This document shows positions 33,618 to 45,201 of a stretch of 64,000 nt of DNA, piece after piece. The stretch is from Coprinus comatus (Eukaryota > Basidiomycota > Agaricomycetes > Agaricales > Agaricaceae): positions 1 through 64,000 of the forward strand of contig JAWPGT010000049.1 in assembly GCA_034638255.1 (NCBI GenBank), in the 5' to 3' direction. Position 1 is the stretch's first letter, and every line of letters starts with the position of its first letter. Made by a program: the position numbers and the translations under genes. The notes under the pieces were generated by a model. It searched no databases. It was not told the origin of the DNA and saw only the letters and a program-made list of their open reading frames with translations.

Positions 33618-34165
33618 GATAATGGATAAAGCAGTAAGGTGGGGTTGTGGGTTCCCAAGGCTCGAGTAAAGAGAGGTTGTATATATAACATACACTTTCT
33701 AAGTTTGCACTGATTGTTAACTACATCTATCATATCTCTCGTCTGACAAGTATTCGCAGGAAGAATGGCGACAATCAATATATAGTGTTTATCTCAGGCT
33801 TCGACATCTTTAATTATGTCGAAATCATCTGTGTTGAGGCTTCTTTTTTGTTGGATGTACGACTCCGTGCTAGCAGTACGTCCGAGAGTGCCGCGTGATG
33901 TCTAGAAAGTGCTTCACAGCGAGGAATGCAGCGTGTTAACGATCAATGCGGTGTCAACGTTGTTATACCTTATCTGAAGGGGATGGATGCTGAAGCGCTG
34001 ACTTTTGATCCGGATTTGTCATTTCACTCGGCACGGGCAGCGCAAGTACCGTTTACACTGACGTGGTTTCACGGCGGGTCGACACCAAAGCAATGTGCAT
34101 GGTGCCGCTAGGTTGCGTGTAGTGCACTATAAAACTCTTCAAGTATTCTTCGAATCCGTACAAAA
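33618..34165. promoter_or_regulatory. Divergent promoter region with TATA box
   Basis: Shared upstream sequence of the cysteine-rich protein gene (minus) and the SDR gene (plus). A TATAAAAC element at 34128-34135 lies about 30 bases before the SDR start codon. No other gene is seen. Confidence 0.45.
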
Positions 34166-35149
34166 ATGTCCTTTCTTACAAGATCTCTCTTCAAACCTAC
34201 CATTGCCACTGCTCCTGCCTTCAGAAATACTCCCGTTGCTGTATTCGTTGGTGGAACATCTGGTGTTGGCCAAGGCATGGTGGAAGCGTTCGGAGATCAT
34301 ACAAAGGGAAATGCAGATATTGTTATAATTGGCCGCAACCGAGCCGCTGCTGAATCCATACTATCTCGACTCCCCTCTTCTTCTCCTTCCCTCAAACGCG
34401 AATTCATCCAATGTGACGTCTCACTCATGAAGAATGTCCAAACTGTCACCAACGAGCTATTATCCCGTTATCCCAAGATCAACTACCTCGTGTTAAGTGC
34501 GGGAGTAATGACTTTGAACGGAAGGGACGAGACAGAGGAGGGAATTGATAGGAAACTCGCTGCTCATTATTACTCGAGGTGGAAATTTATTCATGAATTG
34601 ATTCCTGCTCTCAATAAAGCAAATGCAGAGGAGGAGGATTCCAAGGTTATCTCGGTCTTCAGTGCGGGACGAGGCAATGGGGAAATTGATTTGGATGATC
34701 TGGGTTTGAAGAAGACTTTCACTCTTGGACGTGCTGCAACACACGCCGCAACCTATAATGATCTAATGATGGATGTATGTCAATTCATGTTCCTTCGAGG
34801 CCTAGTATATGTGTACTTATCTATCCATCCCCGACTCTAGGAGTTTTCCCTTCGCCATCCCAATCTTACTTTCATACATTCTATCCCCGGAATAGTTCGT
34901 ACGGGCCTTCTCAACTCTTCCAATACCCTAGTCCTACGAGCATTAGGTCCAATTGTAAACGTTGCGTTCTTTCCCTTCATGATTTCACCAAGGCAATGTG
35001 GAGAGAATATGTGGAAGGCGGTTTATTGTCGAGGAAAAGGGTCGTATCAGGTAAGCGACAAAGCCGCTGATCTGAAAGCATTCCACGGGACCCTTGAGAT
35101 GAGGGAGAAACTGTGGAAACATACTGTAGAGGCTACTACAGTGGCGTAG
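34166..35149 (+). CDS. Short-chain dehydrogenase/reductase family protein
   Basis: Two exons (34166-34774, 34841-35149) give about 305 residues. The N-terminal Rossmann motif is GGTSGVGQGM. IIGRNR, FIQCDVSLM and LSAGVMTLNGRDETEEG follow, the last in the place of the usual NNAG. The family's YxxxK catalytic pair is not clean: the Tyr lies in AATYNDLMMD and no Lys follows at +4. The HYYSRWKFIHELIP and VISVFSAGRG segments resemble the fungal SDR subgroup often annotated as retinol-dehydrogenase-like or NAD(P)-binding proteins. It is soluble, without a clear targeting signal. The substrate is unknown, and the missing Lys raises the possibility of an atypical or inactive enzyme. Confidence 0.8.
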
Positions 35150-35363
35150 CCGAGAGTATGACCTTACTGCCTCTGTTAGCTTTGGCAATACATGTGTCGT
35201 ACAATAATATAGATGGCCAAAACTTCGAACTGTCTAAAATTATCTTCAACAGCAATACCAGCGAGTCTGTTCTGTAGAAGCGCAATAAATCTGCAACCTA
35301 ACGCAACACTCTAGCACGTCGGAATCCCACGATGCCTATAAATAGCATTGAGCTTGCCTTCAT

Positions 35364-37231
35364 AGGACCCCCGAATATCCCTATTGAGGCTGGGTGCCAA
35401 AATCGCCCTTTTTTGGCTTTTTTGTCCGGTCGGAATCCTTCCATTTTTGTCCGGTTTCGGCACCCGGCCTACCCCCAGTCGCTCAAATTTGTCCGGTTTT
35501 TGGCACCCAGCCTTAAAATTGCTAAAGAAATCCTAAAAATTCTCAAAATATACCTATATGCTCGCCATATAGTATTCTATGTATATACATACATAATTCG
35601 CGCACCCGATGCAATAAAACAAAGTAGAGTTTTTTTATTTTCTCTCTGCCTCATTGAGATCTCAGGCTCCTACCCGGCCCTCGCGCGCTTCGGATACAGC
35701 CGGGAACCAAACAAACCAAACATACCTTCCCAAGCGCAGCTCGGGACCTAATTTTATTCGCAGTGATTATGTGAGCAGGTGAGGTTCATTGAGTCACCAG
35801 AGAGTGAATAGATTCTCATGTGACAAGGTATTAATTAATTCGTGATAACCAACAATAATATAATAATATCTAACTAAACGGCAGGCTCCTTCCCATCCCC
35901 TCGCTGCACGTGCTCGGACTGAGAGACAAACAAGAACAACGCTTACGTAAATTTTAAGGAGAGTCGAGGGGCTGGCACAATTCGACCGCCGAGTGGCTGT
36001 GTGCCGAGCTGAGTTTGAATGAGAAAGACATAACGCTCAAGGTCGTTTGAGGTTCCCATCAGCATCACCGTAACACATGTCCATTAATAGATCACGCTCA
36101 CTGTTCACCTGAGTCGAAACATCCCCCCGATTTTTATTCTGTGAGTCAACTGTTGATACTCACCGGTTATCCGTGATCTCGTAAATCAGCTTTATCTGTC
36201 CATTGATTTCTTTCATGAGAATGAGCTGACACTAAATAGAGATGAAAATAAAGAGGTGGTATAGAGGAAAACATACAAAGACACTGTGTGTTCAGATTAC
36301 AATGTTGTCAGCCAAAAGTATGTGGCTACCACTTCAAGGCAAAGTCAGCAATACCAGATAAAATTCAAGAGAGCACTATTGCAAAAATCTCGGCAGGGAT
36401 ACAATCAAAGGAACTGATAAGTTAGATGTCGACAGGGGAATTACTTCAGGCAGAGCCGAAAAAGGTTTCGAGGCGGGAACAGTTCACAAACACTCAAAGA
36501 AGGGTAGAAAGTTGGTGAGAGGAGGAGGTGATGGTGATGATTCTGAGCTGGAAGAAAAAATTGAGGAGGAAATGAATTCATTGGTTTCACCAGAGCAAGA
36601 TGATCTCAATGTTCAGTTGCAACTTACTCGGCATGAGAAGCTTGCAGGGATTGTAATTGAGATTAAATCAACTAGAGCTGGGATTCATTTATCGGGCCTT
36701 CATGAGTTTACAGGGGGGGTATCAGGCATACAAGAGTAGAAGTGTGATGTGACACACTGAATTAATCAACTATTATAACTACAGTCAATTACAGTAAACT
36801 TCCCAAAAACGACCTCTTTCTTGAGGACTCAAACCCCGCTCGGTAACGCCCGGTCGAATTGTGCCAGCCCCTCGCTGCGCGAGGACTCTCCTTAAAATTT
36901 ACGTAAGCGTTGTTCTTGTTTGTCTCTCAGTCCGAGCACGTGCAGCGAGAGGATGGGAAGGAGCCTGACTAAACGGTGCAATGATTACGTGCATGGACTT
37001 AAATTTAATATACTAAGAGTGCCTGGGTTCGAGCCAAGCAAGATAAAAAAAATTTCCATCTTACTAACGGTCAGCGGAGCTCCAAAATGTCGCATTTTTG
37101 TCCGTTTTTGGGACCCAGCCTCGTGCCAGTGCGGGGTTTTGGTCCGGAAAATGGCACCCAGCCTCAGGCCCTTCAAGGGTGGTTTTGTCCGGTCTTGGCA
37201 CCCAGCCTCAATAGGGATATTCGGGGGTCCT
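35364..37231. mobile_element. Non-autonomous DNA transposon (hAT- or KDZ-like) with 8-bp TSD, interrupted by a nested element
   Basis: Terminal inverted repeats of about 37 bases begin AGGACCCCCGAATATCCCTA and include GAGGCTGGGTGCCA. They lie at 35364-35401 and 37194-37231. The flanks are the direct repeat GCCTTCAT at 35356-35363 and 37232-37239, an 8-bp target duplication as made by hAT or Kyakuja/Dileera/Zisupton elements. Inside both ends the phrase GTCCGG-n-TGGCACCCAGCCT recurs several times as subterminal repeats, possible transposase-binding sites. No transposase is encoded. Removing the nested element leaves about 770 bases. Confidence 0.82.
35882..36967. mobile_element. Mutator-like non-autonomous element, 1,086 bp, with ~100-bp TIRs
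   Basis: The left end CAGGCTCCTTCCCATCC (35882) and the right end (36967) form inverted repeats that match over about 85 bases with few changes. Pairing resumes after a small hairpin insertion, reaching roughly 105-117 bases in total. The perfect 9-bp direct repeat ACTAAACGG flanks it (35873-35881 and 36968-36976). Long TIRs with a 9-bp TSD are the mark of Mutator-like elements. It lies wholly inside the 35364-37231 transposon. The interior has a 76-codon acidic frame (36512-36739) without a recognisable domain and no transposase. Confidence 0.85.
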
Positions 37232-37239
37232 GCCTTCAT

Positions 37240-37697
37240 TCATGTTTCAGACTTGCCATCCTGTTGATGCAACTACGGTGCGGTAATCCCGATCACAGAG
37301 GATGTAGTTTATTCTGATAAGCTTTGATGACGATAACTCATTACCACCTTTCTGTATACTCACTTTCAAGTTTCCTCGTCTAGATTGAAACCAATGAATA
37401 TCTACGTAAACCAAATTATGCCCAACAGATTCCTCGTAGGCAAGAAGGCACATGACTTATTTATAGCATATGCTTCTATGGAACGAGCGCCGACTGTTCC
37501 TTCTGCGCAGGTCATCATTGCTGTCCGATATGATACACCGCCATCAAACTTTCTCTGACCTTCGCAAATCTACTGCCCTGACAGTTACATCACAGCACGC
37601 AGTACCATCTAGAACTGTTCTATATATTCCCGCTACCCCTCATGTACTTCCCACTTTCCAACACTTCACGCCCTGCACCCCAACCCTTCCGGAGTTC
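37240..37697. other. Upstream region of the next gene
   Basis: The reading frame of the next gene is open from 37470 with an ATG there, but the residues before 37698 have no clear character. I treat this stretch as 5' flank or UTR. Confidence 0.4.
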
Positions 37698-39329
37698 ATG
37701 TCCAATTCAGAACTAGCAGTTGCAGCTGCATCATTCGCTATTGCAGTCGTAGCCCTTGTAGGAGCACTCCTTCAACTTATGCTATCCGTTGACATCGAAG
37801 CACGACGAAAAGGCAAGCGAGACCGATTGGCACTTGGTGATTGGGCGATATCAAATCCTGAACTCAAACTCCTCATTCATTATATATACCGCCGGCTTGG
37901 ATTCAAATCTCCATGGGGAGATCCTAGGATGACTGTCCCCTTCATCACCGTTGGAGAGATGGAGAAACACTTGGAGGCAGAAACTCGGGCACTTAAGCGT
38001 CCTGATCTAGTTCGGAGGATGTCAGGGAGATTGGTTGTTGAAGCATCAAATGCTCTTTCTAGTGGAGGAGGGAAATATACTGGAAGAATGTATGCTGTTC
38101 GAGAGACGACTCGAAAGATGTGTGAAGCTTGTTGGTCGGATGCTATGAACATGTGTGGAATGACACGCGAGTTTTGGAACTTGAGAACAACTGCTAGCGC
38201 CCAAGCTTGTGATGGTCAAGTTCGACCCGCAAATGCAGTCACAAATCTGCATAGCCTTTGTGGGTTTGGTCGCATCATGGGGTTGAGAGAGGTGAAGAAG
38301 GATGAGAAAAGGATTACAATGACGAATGGCGGAGCGTCCTTGTACCTCGATTTAACCGCCAGTGTTGACAGACCCACCCGAATCGCTCACTTCAGTGGAT
38401 CCCCAAACGGGAGATACCTTATTGTCGAAGAAATGTCACAACATACCGCATATTCTATCTATGCGGATGCTGTATGGTCCACGGGATGTGTTCCTGATGA
38501 AGCTCGTTTATCCCCCCGCTCGAGAGAACCAAAACCCAAATTCTCCAATAAATCATTGAATATCCCTTCCCAGTTTCCTGATACTTCATCGACGACTACG
38601 TTACAACTAGGCCAAAGAGTCATATGGAACGATAGCCTGGAATTATGGGCTCGCGGACTTGTTGCTCTCATGAAGCCACCTACCAACCGACAAATCAATT
38701 TAATCGAGATGCTTGACCTTGTGGATCGACCTGTCGTACTCTCATGTATTCGAACATATCCATGGGGCTTACTAAGTCAGGCACAGAAGTCTGCATGTGG
38801 ATATGCGTTATCGTGGTGTATCCGTTATTGGACACTTTGTCCTTTCCAATGCGGAGCGTTGAAACATCATCCAAGTGGATTGAGACCACGTCTCCCAATA
38901 CTTGGGATCGACTATATTGGACCAGAATTCGTAACTTCACCGGAACAATCTCGTGAATGGTACCAACTCACTGTAAACACTTACCAAAACGACACGATTG
39001 TTGTCGATGAAATCGTTTGGAATCATATAGTTGAATTTGCTGGGGTTCAAAACCAAACTACAACAACGAGGGGGAATTGGGATAGCACTACATTGACATT
39101 TCAAGAGAGGATGGTTCTTGTAAAACTCTTACAAATATGGAAACTCTTTGTATGGGAAGAGTCGGGGAGGTATAAGGCATTTCAACATGCTTCTGCTTCG
39201 GCGGGGTCACAGGATCAAACGTCAGCTATACTGGTGGCTCTCACTATGGCGACTATTACAGTCGCAACCGATTCCTGCGTAGTTGGGGATTCTGAGCACA
39301 ATAAAGCAGTGGAGATCGAATTTGGGTGA
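37698..39329 (+). CDS. Unknown protein with one N-terminal membrane segment
   Basis: I prefer the ATG at 37698 (MSNSELAVAAASFAIAVVAL), because a hydrophobic segment then sits at residues 5-28; an upstream in-frame ATG at 37470 would add 76 residues. After the membrane segment comes a basic stretch (EARRKGKRDR), then a soluble domain with many Trp and Tyr (IHYIYRRLGFKSPWGDPRM, LSWCIRYWTLCPFQCGALK, LPILGIDYIGPEF). The layout resembles the widespread fungal modin-like proteins (SNSEL..., one TM, then a large cytosolic part), but I cannot confirm homology. No introns or frame breaks are seen. A decayed partial duplicate lies at 56742-57688, so the gene belongs to a duplicating family. Confidence 0.72.
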   Translation: MSNSELAVAAASFAIAVVALVGALLQLMLSVDIEARRKGKRDRLALGDWAISNPELKLLIHYIYRRLGFKSPWGDPRMTVPFITVGEMEKHLEAETRALKRPDLVRRMSGRLVVEASNALSSGGGKYTGRMYAVRETTRKMCEACWSDAMNMCGMTREFWNLRTTASAQACDGQVRPANAVTNLHSLCGFGRIMGLREVKKDEKRITMTNGGASLYLDLTASVDRPTRIAHFSGSPNGRYLIVEEMSQHTAYSIYADAVWSTGCVPDEARLSPRSREPKPKFSNKSLNIPSQFPDTSSTTTLQLGQRVIWNDSLELWARGLVALMKPPTNRQINLIEMLDLVDRPVVLSCIRTYPWGLLSQAQKSACGYALSWCIRYWTLCPFQCGALKHHPSGLRPRLPILGIDYIGPEFVTSPEQSREWYQLTVNTYQNDTIVVDEIVWNHIVEFAGVQNQTTTTRGNWDSTTLTFQERMVLVKLLQIWKLFVWEESGRYKAFQHASASAGSQDQTSAILVALTMATITVATDSCVVGDSEHNKAVEIEFG

Positions 39330-41115
39330 GGTTGTGTGGTTTTCTCACGCTTTTACCTCTTTACTTCAGACAATCTGGATCTACAGGCTGCTACTTAGTC
39401 TATAATTCCTGAGCCACAATATATTGTGTTGTGTTCCTATGTACCCAAGCCTGTGGACGAAGTACTTTGGTATTTGGAAATAAATCTAAAAATAGCCCCT
39501 CGCCGTCGGGTCGCAGAGCTCACGTTCCTTGAAGTAGTAGGCGCCAGTTTGTTGCTCGTCTTAAGCAAAAAAAAATTGTGATCAGGCACCACTCGAAACG
39601 AAGTCAAGGAAGATGTTTGTATTGAGAAACGTCATGACATTCCCTTTGTTCTGAATCCATATCTGCTGCATATATGTGGTTATTCTCGAGCCTTGGATCA
39701 TGTGGTAAATGGATAATACTCGGTGGGATTAATCTTAAACAAATTCCGTCTTTTTTGGAGTGATATATTTCCCTGTCTTTGAAATCGTCGTGTAGTATTA
39801 TGAACCTCATGCTCACAGCACACATAAGTGAATACATGTAGTTTGAATGTGATTAAGGTGATATTCTGCACCTTATGCCATTCGTCTTCCACATCTGCTG
39901 AATCACATCTGTCAACATCTGTTCATCAAGGAATGGCTGTCGCACCATTTTGGACGCTAGTTAGTGCTCAAAACTGTATATCGTATCCCCAAGAGTCCGC
40001 CGACTTCTATTGAAGGTTCAATCTCTTGATTATCAAAAGTTTTCTACAACAGCAGTAGTTTCTCTTTTAAGTACCCTTTTTCACCTTTCGTCTTACGCGG
40101 TTCAAGTAGCAGTGTAACACAGTATAACCATAAGGAACATCTATTTTTGTTGTGCTTTGTCGAAAGCTATAGAGCTGTATGGGTCTCTGTACCGAAATAA
40201 ATGCATTACAACATCAAACTCAATACAACCACTTATTTTCTCAGAGGGTGCCTGTTGATATGTTGTAATTACACGTACATTATATATTTTTTCTCATGTT
40301 ACTGAAAAAGACACATGGAAGAATTATAGAAGAATGACCGAAGCGTCGCATGAAAAAAATATTGATCAACCATTGGCGTACAGAAACGAAGAGAACGCTT
40401 GGACATTTTCGGATTGCAACCGATTCCTCTTGACTAAGGACTACAAGGGAATTGGTACATACATTGGTCTTCTTAACAGCGTGAGTCGGGGTGGTTACTA
40501 GTACTAGTACTACTCGATGAGACCTTGCCTTTGTGATAACAACATGTTTTCGCCTGAAACTCCGGAGCACCTGAGGGACCGCATGTAGATACTCTTGACG
40601 TATCAGTGTCGAGGTTTATTGATACCTTCTGATCAAAAGGGACCTTGGAAGCTGGGCACTGGGTATAATATATGAAAAGTAGACGACAGACAAGGTATGA
40701 GTCAAGTGGGGAAAGGCGGCTTTCATTCAGTTCTAATCTTGACTTAAAGGTAACGTCCAGAAATGGTAGTTGATTACAGGGTTGTGGGATAGAGAATCCA
40801 CGTTATCTTGTTCCTAAAGAAGAAAATAACCTTACTATGTATTACCACATTCGGACAATCCTTTGTGGGCGTCTATTAGTGCGCGGATCAATCATTCAGT
40901 CGAAAGAGCAGAAGTCAAGTAATGCGATGGGCCTTGTATTGCGCAAACTGGATGGATGTATAAAAGCCGAGTTATGAAATTCCTCCATTCCTCAAGTTCA
41001 AGTCAGGCTACACCAACTCGAGTTCATAACCCTCTTGACTCTTGAGAGTATTTGCACTTTATTTTGCAAATATCAATTAATTCTGAATACGCTCATCTAT
41101 TCTTCTGAACCCAAA
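39330..41115. other. Intergenic region
   Basis: No supported gene occurs in about 1.8 kb. A TATAAAAG box at 40959-40966 precedes the small secreted peptide gene at 41116. A short palindromic run, ACTAGTACTAGTACTACT, is present near 40498-40515. Confidence 0.45.
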
Positions 41116-41333
41116 ATGAACATGAACTTTCGCTCTGTTTTCGCCGTCGTTGCTATTGCCTGTGAGTAACCTTCGCCTTTTCCCTCTCTGCCTCCGAATT
41201 TTAGGTTCTCATGATTATTCTAGTCGTGGCAATCTCACAAGCTACACCTATCCCCGCTGCTAACCCAGAAGCAGTGGCAGCATCTGCTGCTGACAATGTC
41301 GAGGAGAGAGCGTGCAGGTATTGGTGCTATTAA
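41116..41333 (+). CDS. Small secreted peptide (49 aa)
   Basis: Exon 1 (41116-41161) and exon 2 (41224-41333) join in frame across a short GTGAGT...TAG intron. The product starts with a signal peptide (MNMNFRSVFAVVAIAFVAIS), continues with an Ala/Pro-rich, acidic spacer (ATPIPAANPEAVAASAADN), and ends EERACRYWCY. The EER before the final C-R-Y-W-C could be a processing site that would release a two-Cys C-terminal peptide. There is no CaaX box, so it is not a typical basidiomycete pheromone precursor. A TATA box lies about 150 bases upstream. An alternative splice at the GTATTG within the last codons would change the last residues. Confidence 0.6.
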
Positions 41334-43777
41334 CCAATGAAATCCTCAGCACATGACTTGATGGTATGTACCTCCCATGTCATATTCTCGAGTTTTCAGG
41401 AGTCTTGACATTGTTTCTTTTTTTCAGTCAAACTGGGATTTCTATTTATTAAAGCTCGTTTCATGATACCAAGATCCTCCAATGACTCGAGCTTTTTAAT
41501 TTTATTTTCAATGCGAACACCAACCTCTCCCTCCCTCAAACCACAAATACGCCCATCTCTAACCCTCCTGTTTGAAATCCTCGTCGCTCTTTTTGCTTGT
41601 ATCTCTCCGAATATCCCCCCAAGTTACCAGTATTACCCATTGTATCAATTATGTATCCGTAACCTTGTTGACTGAACCTTGTTGTCTCTGTCCCTCTGTA
41701 TCTTACTACGTAGATGGATCTATGTATTATGCTACATACAACGCTCTTTTTTCTTTTGAATCTGTAGCAACTGTTTTTTGTTTTATATTTCGAACACGTA
41801 GATAAGTATTGTTTTTCTTTTTTGATACTTCTAAACACCATAGAAACCTAACACAAGTAACCCCTCTTCGAATTCACCTTGTAATTTCACTTTTTTCTTC
41901 TTCTGTATTTGTAACTGAAATAGAACATTAACCTCTCTTTTTCTCTTGCAACCTGTAGGCCATCGGTGGTAGGACTCGGGTGTTTCTACACCCTTGGTTC
42001 GTGCCATCAGTTAAAAGAGAGTAGATCAAACATGTTGTAAGCTTGATTTGGACGAGCGTTTGTTCTTGAATGAAAATAAGTAATGAGCGCCGAGTGCCGA
42101 TTAATGATTGATACTTCCAACTATAGTACCGTATATTGTCACAAGTACGGCCAAAATACGGCACTTGTGGGAACTTGCATCCAACAAAGAATGTTGTACT
42201 ATCCACATGCAAGCCCCACACGACCAGTGGATTTGGTACAACTTAAATGTCGTAAGCAGCGGTAGAAAACAACGATCTTCTTGTTCGCAACTTCGCAGTA
42301 TCATTTTTTCCGAGCTTCAACTAAAATTGTTTATTCTCTACCCTGGTGTTGTACTTCAAGAATAGTGGAAGGGTCGGTAGATGTTTAAGTTTTAAATTTG
42401 GGCTTTTAATAACGTACTCTGAATCATTTTTATGATGTGATACACCCTGTATCAACGTTGCAGCTTCTCGGAGGACCTCGGTATCAGTCGGTATCCACAG
42501 ATATCCATAGTTTAAATTCGGAGTTGTGTGTTGAACCTACACAATACCCCCAATCACGCGACCCATGTAGTATGAGTGAAAAAAATCATTATAACCGGGG
42601 GATTTATACTAGATACAGGCGCCACACCTTTGGGGTGCCGCTGCCAACCTTGCCTGTGAATTGATCTTATACTCAGTGTACAAATATAATCGTTTCCGTT
42701 GTAGCAGATACAATGGATGAAGGGGTTCCTATTGGGGCATTCTGGGACTGTTTTAGGAGATAGAACATCAGCAGAGCTTGATTCCAGTAAGGTAAAACCT
42801 CAGAGCAGAACTCCAGCCTGGTATATATTGAAGCTGAGGGGAAGGCTCAGACTGCACGGTAAACTAGTAGGCGGCTCTAGGTTCGATATACCGTGGGAAA
42901 GTGATGGGGACTCGTTTTGAATTATGAGTTTTTGAAGGCCTTCACTCAAAAATCATAGCACGTGAAAATCATGTGGTTTTTCGTGGAAATTTGATAAAGA
43001 CTCGTTTTGAATTATGAACGACAGAGATACCTTGCAGGCAAGGTAATTTTTAGTATTTTTTCTTTGTCATTCTCGAATCTCAACAAATGACGCAGAATCC
43101 TGATGCTCTTCTTGTCTTGGAACAAAACTCGTTCTCAAGTTCCAGGCTCCAGTTACTCCGAAAAAGAGGTTGGAGTTACGAGCCCGATCAGGTGTGATGT
43201 TTCCAAATTTAATGAAAGACATACTTAAAAACACTACATACTTATTCTTGAATCTTGGTCCAAAGGTTGAGGTGGAGCGATGAGGAATGGAAGTCTCTTT
43301 CCCAAAGAAATAAGATACTGTTTTTTTCTATAGATTGAAAATGTTATGGGAGAGATGAGAATGAATGTTCTAGTTGACGGAGCGCTGGTCAGTAACTTTG
43401 ATACATAAACAGCTTTTTGATAGTAGTTGTTAAGTTAATTGTAACTTGTAAGTTAATGAAGAGACGGCTATCAAAGCCCGAGCAGTTTGAATATGATTAT
43501 ACCAAGATTATACGCGACTTTTGCCTTGAAGCTATTGAAGTTAATGAAAGGGCTCAGTTGTCCGGCGGAACAGATAAAAATAAATGGAATAATATAAATG
43601 AAATATAAAGCCGCGTATTATGAATGCGAGGTCATATTAAACACAAGCGAATTTAGGTCGTATACTATGGTATTGTAAGTGAGACTGTGCTGTAATACCA
43701 AATACAACCAAACAAACTACGTCGCTAGCAACGTAGGCTAATGTAGTACGACAAGGTCACAACCTACCGACATCAAC
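41334..43777. other. Long intergenic region
   Basis: Several short frames occur, such as 42717-42920 and 43417-43608 (plus), but none has a motif. The phrase GACTCGTTTTGAATTATGA is repeated at about 42909 and 43000, flanking a 90-base segment with AAAATCATAGCACGTG / AAAATCATGTGG. It may be a small duplicated or transposon-derived piece. Confidence 0.4.
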
Positions 43778-44392
43778 ATGACCAAAATTGAAGACAAAGA
43801 ACCTACTCCTGCCCCCATTCCAGATGAAAAACACAAACGTGACAATTACAATGAAGACGATAACAACAACAATAACGAAAACAAAGGCACAAATTATAAA
43901 CTGACTTCGGCGGACTCGGAGGATGGAGATGAGGACTTGGATTCTACCACAATTACACAGTCATCGGCACCTACACTATCGTCACCGTCACAGTCGCCAT
44001 GGAAGAGATTGATTTTAATTTCCATGATCCTTCTACTTTTCTACTTTGGTTTGCAATTACGTGCTGCAAGTATTGCCAAACAGAAACCTCAGATTATATA
44101 CGCTTCTAGGTCTGTTATTTTACGGGTTATTTCTCTGTTGTAGTTAAATCTAACTTTGGCCATGCGCATTTCAACTATTAGGTATTCGAAAGAACATAAA
44201 TTCAGACCAGCCGCTAGTCCTATTATTACAGAAACTTTGAAAGATGGAAGGATACGATTGAGAGGTGCTAATCCAACTGCTACACCTACACCCACACCTA
44301 CATCCACGCCAGTGAAGAAAAGGTTTCGTAATAAAGCTGGAAAAGTGAATGGGAAGAGAAAGAGAAAGTCGAAGTCAGGGTCTGTTGTGTAG
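43778..44392 (+). CDS. Single-pass membrane protein, unknown
   Basis: Exon 1 (43778-44109) and exon 2 (44182-44392) join in frame (GTCTGT...TTAG intron). The first ~75 residues are hydrophilic, with an Asp/Asn-rich run (EDDNNNNNENKG) and Ser/Thr-rich sequence. One membrane helix follows (KRLILISMILLLFYFGLQLR). The C-terminal part is basic, with a TPTPTPTSTP run and a Lys/Arg-rich end (KRKRKSKSGSVV). The acidic N-side and basic C-side leave topology open. No family was recognised. The splice junction restores a sensible composition, which supports the model. Confidence 0.6.
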
Positions 44393-45201
44393 TGCTTTTT
44401 TGAGGCTGTAGTCCCTCATTCTTTAATTGTGTAAGTTGATGCTATTATTTTGTCGATATACGAATTATTGATTGAGGGAAAGCATCTCCTATTCTATTCT
44501 TATGGTCTTTTTTGTTAGATTTATATATATATCACACTTCGTTCACCCTTTCATGCTATACCACTGCTCGGTAATCGCGGGACACGCGCAGACTCACTTC
44601 CTGTAAGCATGCGTTTCATGCGTGTTTTTTCCGCTCCATTACAATTGTCGATGACGTTTCATAACACGATCCCTGAACCTAAACACTGGACGTTGGGCCT
44701 AGAAGAGGGGTTGCGTACCCGAAAACATGAGGTAGGTGGGTGCTTAAAGCCTTGCCTTGAAGTTTCTTCTTCTGATCAAATGGCACAGTTGTATCATCCG
44801 ATGCTTAGCTCTGATCGTTATATATTATAGACCAACCCCAATTAACCCGTTATAGATGTTCTTGAACTTCGGTATTCCCGAATGGGTATGATTAGAACTC
44901 ATTACTCCTCGTGTTAGGGACCCTTACACGTGCTGGCGGTGTCAATTGTTTATGGAAGATTTAATGGAATCAAACTTTATATAGATATAGTTTAGTATTT
45001 TTCGGTTTAGTTTATTGGAGAACATTCTTTTCTATCTAGCGCCGTCTTTACTTCTTCTTCCATCTCACACCCCCAGACCTCTTCCCTTAGCATTCCGCGC
45101 AGTACAACCTGCTTCCAGCTTACCTGTCAACTACGATACCCTGAAATCACGAGTCTCTTTTACGAACTGAAACTACCCCCAACGTTTTTGAAGTGGAAAG
45201 G
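44393..45201. other. Intergenic region
   Basis: One 73-codon frame (44609-44830, plus) has no motif and is not called. The rest is AT-rich flanking sequence of the genes on both sides. Confidence 0.4.

Noticed and set aside
37010..37050. tRNA-like T-arm (GGTTCGAGCC)
   Set aside because: The upstream sequence does not form acceptor, D or anticodon arms; it lies inside the outer transposon.
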